Shown piece by piece: positions 33,431 to 47,693 of a DNA stretch of 64,000 nucleotides. Position 1 is the stretch's first letter; the number at the start of each line of letters is the position of its first letter. The stretch is from assembly GCF_032854445.1 (NCBI RefSeq), contig NC_088296.1, forward strand, positions 310,001 to 374,000, given 5' to 3'. Under the pieces are notes generated by a model. It was not told where the DNA came from, did no database searches, and was given only the letters and a program-made list of their open reading frames with translations. A program made the position numbers and the translations under genes. Source of the DNA: Liolophura sinensis. Taxonomy: Eukaryota > Mollusca > Polyplacophora > Chitonida > Chitonidae.

Positions 33431-35296
33431 TGTACATATTAACATTTAATAAACCTTGTGTTTCTTACTTGATCTCAGTTTGCCAGCACAGTGTTCAAGT
33501 ACATTTTATCTGGTCCAAACATGTGCTACCATTTTGGTTCATTTTGATTGTTTTCCTTACCATATCAAAAACCATTAAGCGGCTCTTGTGTTCAACTTAT
33601 TCCAGCCACGATGTTCCCATGTGCAGGAAAGGGACATGAGGGTTTGACAGTACTAAAGCAAACAAATGTTTCAACTGTGGCCTCTTCTGCAGTCTGCTCT
33701 CTATTTATATAAGTGATTCATGTCATTTGCCTATAAACTCAAAACAATGTTACTTTGCAGGTAGCACGTAGCCCCATCTGTTCCTCAGGTACTCTCCTGA
33801 AAACCTAATTTGCCAATGTGGTACGACATTATCCACATCAAAAATTCCACAAAAAGGATCTAATCAGCATAGTAGTAAACCTAGTGGCCCTTCAGACCAG
33901 CTGAGGCCACCAGATCCTGTGTAAATTGTCCCCTAAACTGCTCTTCCGGTTTGTTTTTAAATAGCGTTTGACAAGCTGGGTCGGAATGGCAAACTGTTGA
34001 GTATGGGGGAGAGAGAAATGATTGCAAAACATCATTTCATACACCAGGTAAATCAGAACTGGCAGGTATGGACTGTGGATAAAAATCAAAGTACCGCCAA
34101 TCAAATAGCGCATGCAGACCCTCACATGGTCTCTGTCTTGCCCATAAAGTTTCAGGAAAATGCCAAATGCTCTCTTAAAAGGTATGTGCTATATTTAACA
34201 CTGCAAAGATCAGGAGGTTTGACTGTACAAGAGTTACTTGTATCTGACCAGTTTTATTACGTGTTAATGTTTTAACACGTTTTATAGGTATTAACATTCC
34301 CCCTCCTTTAAAACTGCTAACTTCTGTAAAACTCTGTTCTAACAGTTGGTTCAAGGTATTGATTAGCCAACTTTGTTATCGAAGTTGTGATGTGAACACT
34401 CCCACAAGCGGTAACACATGAACACTTCATAAAGTGGTCAGACACACTCTTATGTGCTGGGACATTTACAATGTTAAATGTAAGACTATAGTGTTTAGAG
34501 TGTGAACGTCCTTCCACCGTGGGCCGCCTTACCAGCTACATGTCTCCTCGATTCGAGGCACAGGATTTCATAAACGTTCATTACATACAGTAAGTCAACT
34601 GACCATGAGATGAGAGTGGGCATAGCTCATAAACAAAAGGCTCTAAGCCGAAATTATCACGCTTTATGGTTGAACGAAAAGATAAATATGCAAAAAAAAA
34701 ATTTCCAAGAAATATATGGCAGAAAATGCGCCCGGGATATTTGTAGGATTAGAGCTTCCAGAGCCAAGTCGGTTCCTGGACACTCGCCAGGTGTTGTACC
34801 GGATAATTGTAGAAAAGCTTTAGTCAGCAGAGCAAATTATTTTGTTCATCACGCATTACACAAAATATGTCTCAGACAAGTCTGTCTATAACGTGTAAAC
34901 TTCCTGGAGCATACCTTGTGCCTTTTCATCACTGAAAACTGTTGACTGCTTCTTTTGTATGATTCTTCTCTAATTTTATACATCACTTACTTTCTTAGTT
35001 CTTTGTTTGTGTTAAGCATCGTTATGTGAACTGGATTTGTCATTATTGACTTGGAACATCCATATTGGCTATGGCTGGTATACGACCTTGTTTCTATGTT
35101 TCCACGCATGGATACAATCAGCAAACTTTATGAATATTTATAAAACAACAAAAAAAAAGGACTCAACTCTTTCTTCTACTGCTTTCATATTTTAAATTTA
35201 TTTCCCTGAAATCACATAAAAAGAGTCCCCGGTTGTGTGAAATACGCCTGGCTTGTTAACATGCAGGAGTTCTGCTAATGTAGATTCCCATCACAG
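33431..35296. other. Non-coding stretch, no gene recognised (unit B)
   Basis: Partner of 3121-4982. Frames are not conserved between the two units. Confidence 0.45.
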
Positions 35297-35482
35297 ATGC
35301 TAAGAGGTTTCGTCATCCTTGAATGTTTCATCATCTCGCGAGCTTACTTAAGCCAGAACTGCCGGGGCCAAGGGGGATCAGGAACCCTCGAATGTTGCAC
35401 CAGGACAAACGACCCCTACAGGGAGTGTGTAGTGATGTCCATGAGCATAAACTCAGAAATGTTATACATTATGGACAAATAA
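35297..35482 (+). CDS. Possible terminal exon, unknown product (unit B)
   Basis: Unit-B partner of 4983-5168, with ATG just after CATCACAG, 61 codons and TAA. Substitutions relative to unit A include F to L, Y to C, D to N, A to V and S to L, with no indel. I do not recognise the product; a chance frame is possible. Confidence 0.22.
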   Translation: MLRGFVILECFIISRAYLSQNCRGQGGSGTLECCTRTNDPYRECVVMSMSINSEMLYIMDK

Positions 35483-35783
35483 GATTTTGATTTAAAAGCA
35501 GTTTTATTAACAGCCAATGAGAAAAGCCAATCCGAACACCTATGATACTTTGGCAGCGTTGGCGGTGATGGGGGACTGGCCGTATATAACGATCATGTCA
35601 AGCGTGTGTGCTATAGCACGATCTAAACAGGACGACACAAGCAAGGTTTTGGGTGATGATGTTCAACGGCTGGTGACTCAGCGCATGCGCCTGTAAAACT
35701 CACATCGCATTGAGCCAAATACAATGGTACGTATAATAAGGTCTATGAGCTTCAAACATATTTAACATATTCAACAATTAATA

Positions 35784-35924
35784 TTATAGTTTTATCTGAA
35801 TGATGCCTTTAATCATGTCCTCTGCCTTCTCAGCGATCATGACGGTCGCAGCGTTGGTGTTTCTGGACGTTATTTCCGGTATCACAGAAGCGACGGGACA
35901 CGCAGACGACCGATCCCTTTTACC
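35784..35924 (-). CDS. Candidate 3' terminal exon, unknown protein (unit B)
   Basis: Partner of 5470-5610, with the same acceptor (GTTTCAG), frame, length (46 codons) and TAA. It reads SSACPVASVIPEITSRNTNA and ends GIIQIKL. Conservation of the frame between units is the main support. The rest of the gene is not identified. Confidence 0.33.
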   Translation of the reverse strand, partial: GKRDRSSACPVASVIPEITSRNTNAATVMIAEKAEDMIKGIIQIKL

Positions 35925-37330
35925 CTGAAACACAAACCAAAACTAAGATATATTTCACAAGCAGGCGATGTTATCTGAGTAGTGTATATTACAGCGCCCC
36001 CAGTAAACCAACCCCGAAACTATCGCAATCTCCTGAGAGAGAATGACGTAATAAATATTTGGTGTGACCATCTGGTTATTGTGATATCGTAACTGTAAGA
36101 CGCGATGGAAAGCAAATTCCAGCAGGCTCCTTGGACCGAGGTTGTAAACAAAAACCGGTGCAGGGCAAAAGCAGCCATATCTTTGGCTGCTGGCAGAGTG
36201 TCAGTAGATAAGAACACATTATCAGTTTTGTGTCTTGATTAAAAATAGTCATATTTGTTCAAGTCATCGGTTAGCAGGAGATTCAAACTCTACACTGTAT
36301 AGGGGATGACGTCATGACTGGTTGACAAGGACACCATGGATCTAATGTTTGTTATAATGTAGAAAGATCTCGTCTTAATTCACCGTCGGTACCGAGTGAC
36401 AACTGTGGAGTTGCTCACCGCTTTTCAATCCCTTACACCGTCCCACAAGTTCCCAGTACTTATTTTAAAACCAGTTCATCATATTTAATGGGTAGCTCCT
36501 TTATGTCCGTATCAAGACGGCCCAAAGCTGAGAACTCATTTGCTCTGTCCCCTAATACGTCACAATTATCGGTGACGTGTGATCATAAAACATATATGAA
36601 GTACACACTCACAGCAGCGTCAGAAGAAACGGTAGCGCTCAACTGTCATTTGAACCTTCTGCGCAGCTCGTTCGCCGATTAAATGAATAATTACGGCTTA
36701 ACGCCACATCGGCAATATACTTCGAACTTGTTTTTTTTTTGTTTTTTTTTTAGAACGGTTCATCATGTTGAGTTAGAAGTCACCGTGGTAAAGTGGCCAA
36801 AGGCGTTGTTTTACCTTTCTGGGTTAAGTAAGTGCTGCAAGTAACTGAGGTAAATTGGTCATAGGTCTATTTCACCTTCCTGAGTTTAAACAACTGTAAC
36901 AAGTACATAAGGTACATAATAAATAAGGCGACCAAAGGCCTTATTTGACCGTCTATGTGTGACCCTATGTCAGCTACCATATTGTTGAATGAAGGAAGTT
37001 TAAGAATTCATATGAATTGTTGGATTTCAATTTGACTGTTGTTCAACACCACATTTAACTACCATCCACCTACATGACGGCAAGTATGATATCTAGCCCT
37101 TTAAGACACACCACATGAGAAATAGAAATGCCGATGAAAGTTGTGTCCAAAATGTCGATTGCAGGCAAAACTACTGTGATTTTTCACGGAACACTGTTGT
37201 ATAGGAACGGGAAGGTGTAATAGAATACAGTATGACCAGATGACTGTGTTAGTTTTAACTCGTATTAACCCATGTGCACAGATATAGCGGAAGTCTGATT
37301 AAATCAAGTCCCAGGATTATATTCAGATAT
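35925..37330. other. Non-coding stretch (unit B)
   Basis: Partner of 5611-7005. A minus frame (about 36020-36217) reads on here but is stopped in unit A. A LINE 3'-end scrap lies near 36680-36720, followed by T-runs. Confidence 0.4.
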
Positions 37331-37428
37331 GGGGCCGTGGATCAGTTGGTTAGCGCGCTAGAGTAGCGTAATGACCGAGTAGCCTCTCGCCAATGCGGCC
37401 GCTGTGAGTTTAAGTTCAGCTGATGCTG
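37331..37428 (+). mobile_element. SINE head, 3' truncated by deletion (unit B)
   Basis: Partner of 7006-7202. The tRNA-like head with both boxes is present, but sequence jumps from GCTGATGCTGGCTTC to a point equal to about 7465 in unit A, removing the SINE tail and about 250 bp of flank. Confidence 0.75.
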
Positions 37429-38025
37429 GCTTCTTTCCATTCCTTCCATTCTTTGCGACTACTTGTTACTAATACAACACTTACGACACTTTACATGAGA
37501 AAGTTTTTTTCATACCAGGGGAAACTAAGTGTGCAGCACGAGTTGGAGAACTAAGAGGGATGTACTCAGGGGTTTTAGAATACTTTGGAAAATTGACTGA
37601 CTTAATTTACTTGTAAACCATATGTGTGACATTCATCTAGATATCAGAATTTAGTCCAGTACCTAGACCCTTGTTACCTCCCCTGTTCCAACAATATAAT
37701 GTCCAGTATTGACTACCTGCATTCCAAAACTTGCAACTAAAGATATTTTCTAGGCAGTGGCGCTACATTCAAAATTCAAGGCATCTAGGACAGCGCAATC
37801 GCTTGGGAATTCTCCTGTCAGAAGCAATACTGTGCTAAGACATCACATGTCCTCCTATCGTTTTCACTGTGGGGGAATCCCGTCTAGGTTTGACACGAGA
37901 CGGATATGTAGGCCTACGTGGACATGGTTGTAAACACAACTATGACAACCCTATAAGATGTTATTGAAGATATTTTCCTTCTTTGGGTAGGAAATATTTC
38001 CCAAAATGAGAGATTGTCCGTGTCA

Positions 38026-39915
38026 AACATTTTTATATACGACTTCCTAGCAGAACTTTTTTAGACCTCACCACAGTCTAATTTAGACCTCACCATAGAA
38101 CGATAAAAATTTAATAAAATAGATATTCAGCACTCCACTCGGTGCTAGACACGACCTTGATTATATCGAGAGCCTTTGTACATTTAGCTTTAAGTATTTT
38201 TATACTTATTTATTTATTTAATTGGTGTTTTACGCCATACTCTAGAATATTTCACTTATACGACGGCGAGCAGCAATATAGTGGGTGAAAACCGGCAAAA
38301 CTCAGGGGAAACCCCTAACCGTCCGCAGGTTAAGTATATTTATATGTGGTCTACAAGATAATTTATTATCCAATATTATACTCCAAGATTTACTTTCACC
38401 AACAATTTTAATCTGTTTACCACAAAATTTCGATCGGGTTCAAGATGAAATTTCCGTTTGTTATAAAAATGCATACCAACGATTTTAATCTAAAACCGTT
38501 TTCAATTGGCCATTTCTCGATTTTATTCAGACAAAGCCAAAACTGACGTTCAATATTATTCATATTTTTAGCTCGGTAGCATATAAGGAAGTCATCAACA
38601 TATAAACAACCCTCTGTGCCCGATGTTAAGGTTTTTCCTAAGTTAATTATTTTTATGCTGAACAGAGCTGGTGATAAAATACTGCCCTGGGGTACACCAT
38701 TTCCTGCTTATTCGAGTCGGAAAGAGTAGACTCACCTGAACCTGAAACTGACGATCAGATAAAAATTCTGATATGAACATCGGTTATCGACATTTAAGAC
38801 CCATATCAGCAAGGTCTTTTAAAATACCACATTTCCATGTGGTGTCGTAGGCCTTGTTCAAGGTCGGAAAATATCGACACCACATGTTCATTATTGATAA
38901 AACCACGAAAAAAGGTTTTGAATCGAACAAGGTAATCCATAGTAGATCTACCTTGCCGAAAACCACACTGTATATTAGATATTAAATTGTTGGTTTCAAG
39001 AAACCAAACAAGTCTATCATTAATCATCCGTTCCATAGTCTTACAGACACAGCTGGTAAGAGGTATGGGACGGTAATTAGACGGATCAGTATGATCCTTA
39101 CCCGGTTTGGCAGCCGGGATGATACACGCCTTCCTCCATGGGGGTTGAAAATTATCAGTTATCCAAATATCATAAGACAGTCCAAGAGAGTCTCAAGTGG
39201 ATCAGGCGGTAAATGGTTCAGAAACTTATAATATACGTTATCAGGGCCACGCGCAGTATCGTGTGCCAGTAATGCAATTTTAAATTCAGCGACAGTAAAA
39301 GGACGATTATAATTTCTAAATTTTTAGCAGAAATTTCTCCTTCTGGTTTTTAATATGCTGGAATTCTGAAGTATAATTCTCAGAAAAAGATTTGTTGGAA
39401 ATTGTCTCTGCTAATTTATATCAGATGGAAAGGTTAATATATTATCTTCATCTTTTATAAGCTAGAGTTTTGCTTTATTATGCTTGCCCTTAAGTTTCTG
39501 AACCTTGTTCCAGACCTTACTCATGGGTGTTTTTGACGTAGTGTCCGAAAGAAAGTTCTGGCAAAAAGATCGTCTCTTGGACTTGAGGAATCGACGAGCT
39601 TTAGCTCTAAAACTACGAACCTGGTTTAAATTATTATCAGTAGAACAATGATTAAATCTGCGTTCAGCCTTTTTCCGGCCCTCGAGGACTTTACGACATT
39701 CATTGTGGTACGAGGGTTTACTTTTGGACTTGTATTTGTCGAGGTCTTAGATATACTTCTATCGGCAGCTCATAAAACAAGCTCATTAAATTTTATGGTA
39801 GGGTCATCTGCTGCACTGAGAATCTCTGGAGTGATATTAGCCTCGCAGATCATGTCAAAATGTGATCCAATCTGCTTTATCGAACGTCCTCCTATCTACG
39901 TGTTCTAAAGAAGTA
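38026..39915 (-). mobile_element. Degraded Jockey-like LINE, minus strand (unit B)
   Basis: Partner of 8066-10580. RT segments are slightly better preserved: MERMINDRLVWFLETNN, CGFRQGRSTMDYLVRFKT and AYDTTWKCGILKDLADMGLK. The catalytic YVDD is at 38591-38602. The RNase H portion and 3' end (8066-8690 in unit A) are missing. A SINE fragment is inserted at 38215-38329. It is non-functional. Confidence 0.8.
38215..38329 (-). mobile_element. Truncated SINE in LINE (unit B)
   Basis: Same insertion site as 8875-8998, with TAAGTATTTTTATA / TAAGTATATTTATA at the borders. The SINE body (TTGGTGTTTTACGCCATACT, CGACGGCGAGCAGCAATATA) differs from the unit-A copy much more than the flanks do. Confidence 0.75.
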
Positions 39916-40099
39916 GAAGTGATATGTTTTAGGATAAGAGGAAAATGGTCACTACCACGAAGCTCACTAGCACTTTCCAAGAAAAATCAAGGAGAAGTGA
40001 TTAAATTAATGAAAGGACGTAATATAATAAATTGCACGCTATTCGCCCTGTCATTGGCTATAATTCTTATACACATGGTAAGTTTTGTAGAGATCAAGT

Positions 40100-40560
40100 A
40101 GTTTTAACCAGATGCCGTATTGGACCTTCGCGTTTGACACACAGTTATATTCTTGATAGGAGCAGTGCTCCCGAGTGTCTTGATGAGATGCTCAATACGG
40201 CATGAAACATATCTTAGTTGACTGTGTAGGCTTAGCTCATGTTCTAGAAAAGTTCTGCACAGTCAACACTATATTCAATTCATTTGACAGGATTGCGGGT
40301 GATGCTACCATTAAAAATTTCAAGGCCATTGGCCTATATCGCAAAATATATTTTTTATTCTAAACCGTTGTGTGATTTACCAGTTTTAACGAGGTTTGTT
40401 TTCTTTTAACTGCTTTTAACCATGTTGATCTTTTTGCTTCTATTTTGAATCTTCCCATAATCTTGAAAACCATTCATTGCCTCCGAGTGTAAACATGTCA
40501 TCGCCATGGCATTTCTGCAAAATTGCAGAAGGGCCGTTCAGTCATAATCACTTACTCATT
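40100..40560 (+). mobile_element. LINE 3'-end fragment, plus strand (unit B)
   Basis: Partner of 10764-11215, with CCAGATGCCGTATTGGACC, CTCAATACGGCATGAAAC and the tail GCCGTTCAGTCATAATCACT then CATTTATTT. It is frameshifted. Confidence 0.65.
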
Positions 40561-40769
40561 TATTTAGTGTGGTCTTTTTGTAATAATAGAAAACGTCCCG
40601 TTGTTGACACTATAAACCCTCACAGTTAACATCATATCCCCGCGTAGCAAAAATCATAGTCTTACAAAGACACTAAAAACCTCTTCAACAATCACCAGCC
40701 CCTCCCCCCCCCCCGTAAACATCACTCACCCATTTTACAAATAATCGCATTGGTACTGGTAAAATGTGC

Positions 40770-41235
40770 ACAAATGGTGACAGTACAAATTGCGCTAACG
40801 TGATTGCGCATTTTGTAACAAACTCGTTCTTAAATGAATTAAGCGTCATTGATACCAGTCATGACATCTGTCAGGTTAGCTTTGTTCATCGTTAGATGAA
40901 ATTTTCCAGTGTCTTCTTGAATGAAATAAGTTATCAAGAAAACACACCATCAGAGTTGCAATTTGTAATAATTATTGCAAAAAAGTTTCAAATATTAATA
41001 ATTATTAGAAATTGCCTTTTGTTACAAATTGCGTCAGTGTCTGAAACGCAAATTGTAACAACGGAATATGTAACAAATCTATTCCTAAAGAAAGTTATCG
41101 TCACTACTCTCAGTCATGATATCTGTCAGGATAGGCTGGGTCATCTTTAGGTTTTCCAGTGTCTTCTTAAAACAAATAAGTTATTATAAAAACCCACACT
41201 AAAAGTTGCAATTTGTAATAATTTATTATTAAATA
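40770..41235 (+). repeat. Diverged two-unit tandem repeat (unit B)
   Basis: Partner of 11455-11950, with the same two units containing ATCTGTCAGG and GTTGCAATTTGTAATAAT. Confidence 0.5.
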
Positions 41236-41299
41236 AAATTTAAATGACTTATACAGAAGAAAGCATATAGGGAAACCAGGAATAAGATGGAGAAGAAAC

Positions 41300-42185
41300 A
41301 AAGTGCACCCGAGAAGATACAACTCATGTAATATGTGACCCCAGGGTCAGGAAGAAACGAAACTGTCCACAACTGAGGTTACACAAATCAGGTAGCCTAA
41401 CATTTGGATCAGGTGTAAGAGAGGAAACGCACCACAGCAGAGAAGATGGGTACTTGTACCATGTAATGTGTGAATCAGGTGTCATCCAGAAAGGAAACCC
41501 ATCACACGTTGAAAGATACACGTTAGCGCCCAGTATTACATGTAGAAAGAGATAAAAACCAGCTCTCCTGAGAAGTTAAACATCAGGTAAATATGAGGTT
41601 CCGGAATTAAAGAGAGAGGAAAACCATCTCTCCTGAGAAAATACACATCAGGTAATGTGTGAACCCGGTATTAGGGAGATGGGAAATCCATCTCTGCTGA
41701 GAAGATACACATCAGGTAATGTGTGAACCCGGTATTAGAGAGACAGGAAAACCAGCCGTCCTGAAAAGTCACACATCAGGTAATTTCACCCAGCTCCCTT
41801 GAGAAGATAGACATGAGTTAATGTGTGAACCCGGTATTAGAGAGGAAAACCGGTTCTCCAGAGAAAATACACACCAGTTAATGTGTTGACCAGGTATTAC
41901 AGAGAGAGGAAAACCAGCTCTCCAGAGAAGATACAAATCAGTTAATGTGTGGGCCCGGTGATAGAAAGAGAGGAAAACCAGCTCCCTCGAGTAGATACAC
42001 ATCAGTTAATGTGTGAACCCGGTATTAGAAAGAAAAACCAGCCCTCCTAAGAAGATACACATCAGTTAATGTGTGCGCCCGATGATAAAAAGAGAGGACA
42101 ACAAGCTCCCCTAAAAAGATACGCATCAGTTAATGTCAGGGCTCGGTATTAGAAAGAGAGGAAGCCCAACACTACTGATAACATA
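41300..42185 (+). repeat. ~60-bp satellite array (unit B)
   Basis: Partner of 12020-12945. Units of the GAAAACCAGCTCTCC / GATACACATCAGTTAATGTG type are present, with variants in a different order and a somewhat shorter total. Confidence 0.8.
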
Positions 42186-44720
42186 CCCATGAGATAACTT
42201 GAATATGCTGAATATGAAATTGGTATACGTAAAAAAATTGTGTAACAACACCACATACGGTTCATGATTTTAAGTGTGTTTTATTACCTTTCACTGAGAC
42301 TAACTCAACCAACCATTTAAACGAGAATTATATAATACATAACCATTCATTTTTATTTAGCGTATATCTCTGAAGTTGGAACACAAAGGACAGAAAGTGA
42401 CAAAGTATCACATAATCATATATGTAGATGAATGCAAATACAACCGACAAAAAAAGTACAGCAAACAGATGAAATGGCGCATTGCGCTAATAGATGACCT
42501 CATAATCCTGACCACAGGTTGTCATAGCTACATCAGGGCCTAATAGTGATCACGCCGCTTGTTAAGGTAAATTAGGTACAATATAATTAAAGACGTACGG
42601 TATGGAGAGTAAAACCAGAACAGCGACAACAGTATGATAGCTGCCAAATAGTCACACGTAACCGGCGGAATACGGTCTCTTGTCGATTTACCTCAGTTTG
42701 GGTTTCATTCCAACTGTTCATGTAAATATATAAACCGTAGCGATGTACACTTCCCCTAGCATCATGGCTTAAGCAGAACTGAATTTTATAAAATGCAGTA
42801 ATGTTAATTGCAATATATTAGAAGTCCCTGATGTAGAATTACCCAAAGCCAGACTTTCACATTTCCAAAGTTCAGCCATCAAAAATGATTTTCCAGCTGA
42901 TTTTAGATGGACACATTGTTTTGGGTTTGAACATACATGTATAGGGACTTAGAATCAAAAACACCCTGACAAACTCACACATTGCAACATATCAAGCGTT
43001 TGGATACATGAGCTGTAAATCAAGTTGGAGACGAATGGTGGTCTTTGAGGTTAACTTAAAATGGAACTATCTACCCATTCTGTAGAGCACACATAGTAAT
43101 ACGAGCCATTACTAGTTGGCTGTGAGTGTCTTACAGGCAAAAATGTCAGGGTGTATATTATACATGTCAATATACTTTAAGCACGTGTAGATCTACAGCT
43201 CTGCCTGATGCTGCTTAAACACAAGAAGGAGATAGCTCATGTTGTAGTTATTTATACATGTATGCAATAAAAGAGAATCAACGTAAATACATGTACAACG
43301 GAATTGATCAGGTTTATCACTTAAAAATTCTGGACAGGCTTATTTACATCAAATTTGAAAACAAAAACCAAAGAAAAGCGGTGTAACAACTATACACTAA
43401 TCAGTTCGCCAAACTAAGCACATCCATGTCAAACACGATCTATATTCTGAACGACGTTCTTAAACAACTAACTTACAGCATACGTGTAATCAACGTATAT
43501 ACATGTATTGAGAAAAGCATATACTAGCAATACATCTAAAACATATCATTTCCACTGGGCGAAATCATCACGATGTCATCATATATAATCACCAGACACG
43601 GTGTATTACTTACATGATATCGATCTACCTGGGCAGTGAATACAATGTGCAGTAATGCGTATTATCTTACATCACAGCACTTACAAGGAAATCTCCTTGA
43701 AAGGAAATATTGATAATTGATAATATAAATACTTAGCATCCTTCCTCACATTGCTTACATACTAAAAAAAGAGTTTAGTTTTTAAACACATTTCTGTTAG
43801 AGTTTTGAAACAAGTATTGGTTTTTATTCATGAAAGAAACATGTTAAGCAGCTAAGAGATGTGTTTATTATGGTAAACACATCGGATATTTACTTAGTAA
43901 TGAGGTCGATATATTAGGAAAAAGACATTTTTTTATATATTTTTTTTAATAAACAAATGTTTACATTGTGTTCTGACAGCTGATAAACATCACAAAATGT
44001 TTAATATTGTGAACATGTGACATGTTTATAATACTCCAATGCAAAATACTGTTGATGTATTTACTCAAACTATGGCCAGGTACATGTAGTGACAATTTGT
44101 TAGTAAAGGCTAAGTTTCAATAAACAAATTTAAAAAAAGCTAAACATACAGGAAACAATGATATCAAGATTTGAGTTATTTAACTGGTGTTTTAGGCCAT
44201 ACATACTTATACGACAGCTGCCAGCATTATGGTGGGAAGACACTTTTTAAAGTTTTCAAATTAGAGATCAGATTCAGGTATTTTACCTCAAACAAAATGA
44301 TGACTACAAAATTACAATTTTTTGTCCAAAAAAAAAGGTTTACAAAATAAATATAAGACTTTGTCTCACCCAATATATACTTGCCACTCATTGTACAAAT
44401 ATTGTCCAACAAAAGAGCATGGATAAATGTAGCTTTTTCCTTGATTATTCAAAGATTACTGCCCATCAGAATGTCGTTTTCTAGGCTGTGGGAATGGAAC
44501 CCAAATGTACACTGACTGATACTTCTTGGGGCTGAATTTGTGAAGTGTGAGCACATACAAAAATCAGCTGAAAATTACTCAAACTGTAAACAAAATACTG
44601 CATGCACTTACAAATTTACAACTTTAATTTATCTATAATTGATACAGCCATTAGCTTAGGGTTTTGAGATTGTTTTTCACCAACATAAAAGTGAAAACAG
44701 TGTAATAAATGTTACACTCA
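42186..44720. other. Long non-coding stretch (unit B)
   Basis: Partner of 12946-15190. It carries about 195 bp (42710-42905) and about 80 bp (43145-43225) not present in unit A, and the SINE scrap at 44181-44239. No gene is recognised. Confidence 0.45.
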
Positions 44721-44964
44721 GGTACATCCCTCTAGACAATAGCATATACCTGAGCTATACCTCCACCTATACCTCAGATACACCTCAGCCATCATCTTTT
44801 TACCAACCATAGTACCTCAGGTTCACCTTCAATACACCTCACATACATGTTGGCCTACAACCCCAAGTACATGTATACCTCAGACACGCTATCAGATATG
44901 TCCTACCTCAAGGGTACACCTCATTTGTGCCTCAAGTATACTCCCAGTACACCTTATGGGTTAT

Positions 44965-46575
44965 ACATGCGCTATTCGGGCAATTGTGTCCAAGATATGC
45001 CTCCGAAATGAAGTGTGAACAAGCGCTGATAAAACTGAAAAAAACTGCCACAAAGACACACTTTAAATTTCTGCACTGCATCCTGTTAAATTATATCAGA
45101 ATCTGTTTTGGATAGAACTAAAAACCCTCTGCCCAGTGTTATTACCCACCCCATGAAGGTTATCAAGGTAAGAAGATGTCATGACTTCAACTCCAGCAAG
45201 GTATGCCATGGTACCACATGGAAGTTTAGTAGGGGATATATATTTTTGAGGTGAATTTGACAAATTTACTACATAAATAGTGAAGGAAAATCAAAAAAAA
45301 AAAAAAAAATCAAAAATCCCAATTTTGCCTGATCACCTTTATTGTGATAAGGTCAAGTTGTGCGTATCTTAACTGGACTACTTTTTGGTATTTACCATGG
45401 GTTATCCCCAACCATTACAACCCCAACCCTATCTACCCACCACCCCCATCCCCACCCTGTTAATTATGCAAAATTTCACCCTCATACTTATCAGGCTTGT
45501 ACTTCCAAATTTTATTTACACAGGTGAGTGTAATATATTGCATTTATTTGACCAGGACTGTATCAAGTCACAACCATATATATATATTTAGACGTAGCAA
45601 GTTATTTTTATCACATATTCTGAAACACCTACATACATGTATGACACATAGTGTACAATGCACGATTATGTGTTTCAATTTTGTTATGTGCAAAGTGACT
45701 TTACAACATTAAATATGCTAATGCTGTGTTTCAAATAGGTCTGAAAGTTGATCTGCTTCTCACGTTTGATGAAATTTGACTAAATGTGCTGTCTGGGCAA
45801 CAATAATAATAAAAAGTTGTTCAGTTTTTTGTAATTCATTTCTACAGGTACAAGTGGGGATAGGCTTAGTAATTCCTACATAACTTCTGCGCAGCTGAGT
45901 AGAGGTGGTACAATTTTACAATCTAAGGACAACACTTGTTGCATTTTAATGTAATACAGGGTAAATGTTCATTTCTGCAAATTTTCTTTTTGACAGAAAA
46001 GAAATAGAAACCCCATTCTCCACAAAACATCCTATCCCAAACTCTTACGTGTAGAGTATCAACCCAGGTGGGCTACTACAGACAGCCCTGAACTTTGACT
46101 TTTGCCATTGGACATGTAAGATTTTGGTTATAGTGCCAAATTCATATAAAGATATTACTAACAAAAAATTTTAAAACTTGTCCTTTTTGTAGGTTAAAAA
46201 TGCGCAATTCAGGAAATTCGGTCCAAGACTTGCCTCCGAACTGAAGAAGGAGGACTGATTGAATAAAACTGACACAGAGGCATTTAAGTTATTCATACAC
46301 TATCAATTTCTGCTGTGCTACTTTGCATCTAACATGTCAAAATAAAATACATCAGAGGTTTAATTGTTTTGGATAGAACTGAAAACTTCCCCCCTGCCAC
46401 AGTTATTACCCACCTCACTGGAAGTTACCAAGGTAAGAAAATGTTATGACTTCACTTTCAACCACTACAGCTAAAAAAGTGGTAGCTGAGAATATTGTAG
46501 GCAAAAGTACAAGCTGCATGTAGAGGTACGGCAAGGTACCATGCGAAAGTTAGGGTATATATATTTTTCACGTTG
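44965..46575 (+). repeat. Ancient tandem segment pair (unit B)
   Basis: Partners of 15447-15815 and 16738-17115, at about 44965-45265 and 46195-46575. The first has lost about 70 bp after the donor-like GGTAAGAAG. Both keep AAGGTAAGAA. No shared open frame. Confidence 0.45.
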
Positions 46576-47100
46576 AAGATTTAATACATAATCATTAAGG
46601 AAAATCAACGCTCCGGTCTAAGCTAAAAGGGTAAGACATATTTCTCTCATTTAGTTTTTTTCTTAGGAATTGAAGTTACATAACACAACAAAAATTACTA
46701 CATGTACCATGTTGACAATATGTATTGTCATGTATAAACTGTGGCCCGTTTTGCTTAGTGACACTCCTGATTATGCTAATTTACAAGTCGCCATCACTAA
46801 AAAATATAACTACCCAGTCATTATCCATATGTATTTTGTTTGGAAGAAAACTGACACTGATGTTCAGGACAAGTGAAACAGACTGTGTATAACTACACCA
46901 AGATGTAAGCTTGTGACAGATCACTGACCACTTTGCAGAAGAAGCTATACATACTGAATTAGCCACATTGCTCACATTAACTAAAACATCAATACACAAA
47001 CTGGTCTGTCTTTTTTTTTTTTTTTTTAAACCTAACAAAACAGTCTCCTTCAACACATGATAACATGATGGAAAAATTGTAATAAAAAATTACCTGATGG

Positions 47101-47693
47101 TCAGTAAGTGCTTATCATATCACAGAGAACTGGAGGCAGAGTTGCAGAGTCACCCGTTATCAGACGAGCAGACACAGACACAGATCCAGACACAGATCCA
47201 GACCTGACATAAAACCCAACCCATGGCACGAGAGGCTGTGTGACGATAACATCACTGACAGTGCCTATTACCTGGTTGTTGTCACAGTCCAGGACTGTCA
47301 GTGTGTGGTCATCACAGTCCAGGTACACACCCAGGTGATGAGGTCGTGTGTAACGTCTGTCCTGTAGATAGCCAGGTTTGATCTCACCACCACTGTGACT
47401 ATAACACTTGACCTCATCACCACAGTACTCCATCTCAATGTACCAGGAGTTACGGCCACGGTCTGTCTCCTCACTCACATCACAGCTCTCCTGTGTCACT
47501 CCTACACGACAGTAACAGCCATGTGAACAGGTGATGTGTATCTCCCAGTAGTACCTGCCCGTCTGGTAACGCCGGTCTGTCACAGCTCTCCTCCACCTCA
47601 ACACCCTGGACAAGTCCTCAGCCTTCACCACACAGCCGCTGTCAGTAATTCTCAGCTCACTGTCGTCTGTCTCTGTGAATCTCAGCGTCGGCT
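47101..47693 (-). pseudogene. TRIM copy B exon 6: PRY-SPRY
   Basis: 593 nt, 196 residues and TGA, with acceptor TTTTTGCAG. The framework is intact (RYYWEIHI, HHLGVYLDCD, LVPWVGF) but loops differ strongly from copy A, and a short expansion reads SGSVSGSVSVSARL where copy A has GSGSVSARL. It is classed as pseudogene only because of the upstream TAG; the domain itself is undamaged. Confidence 0.85.
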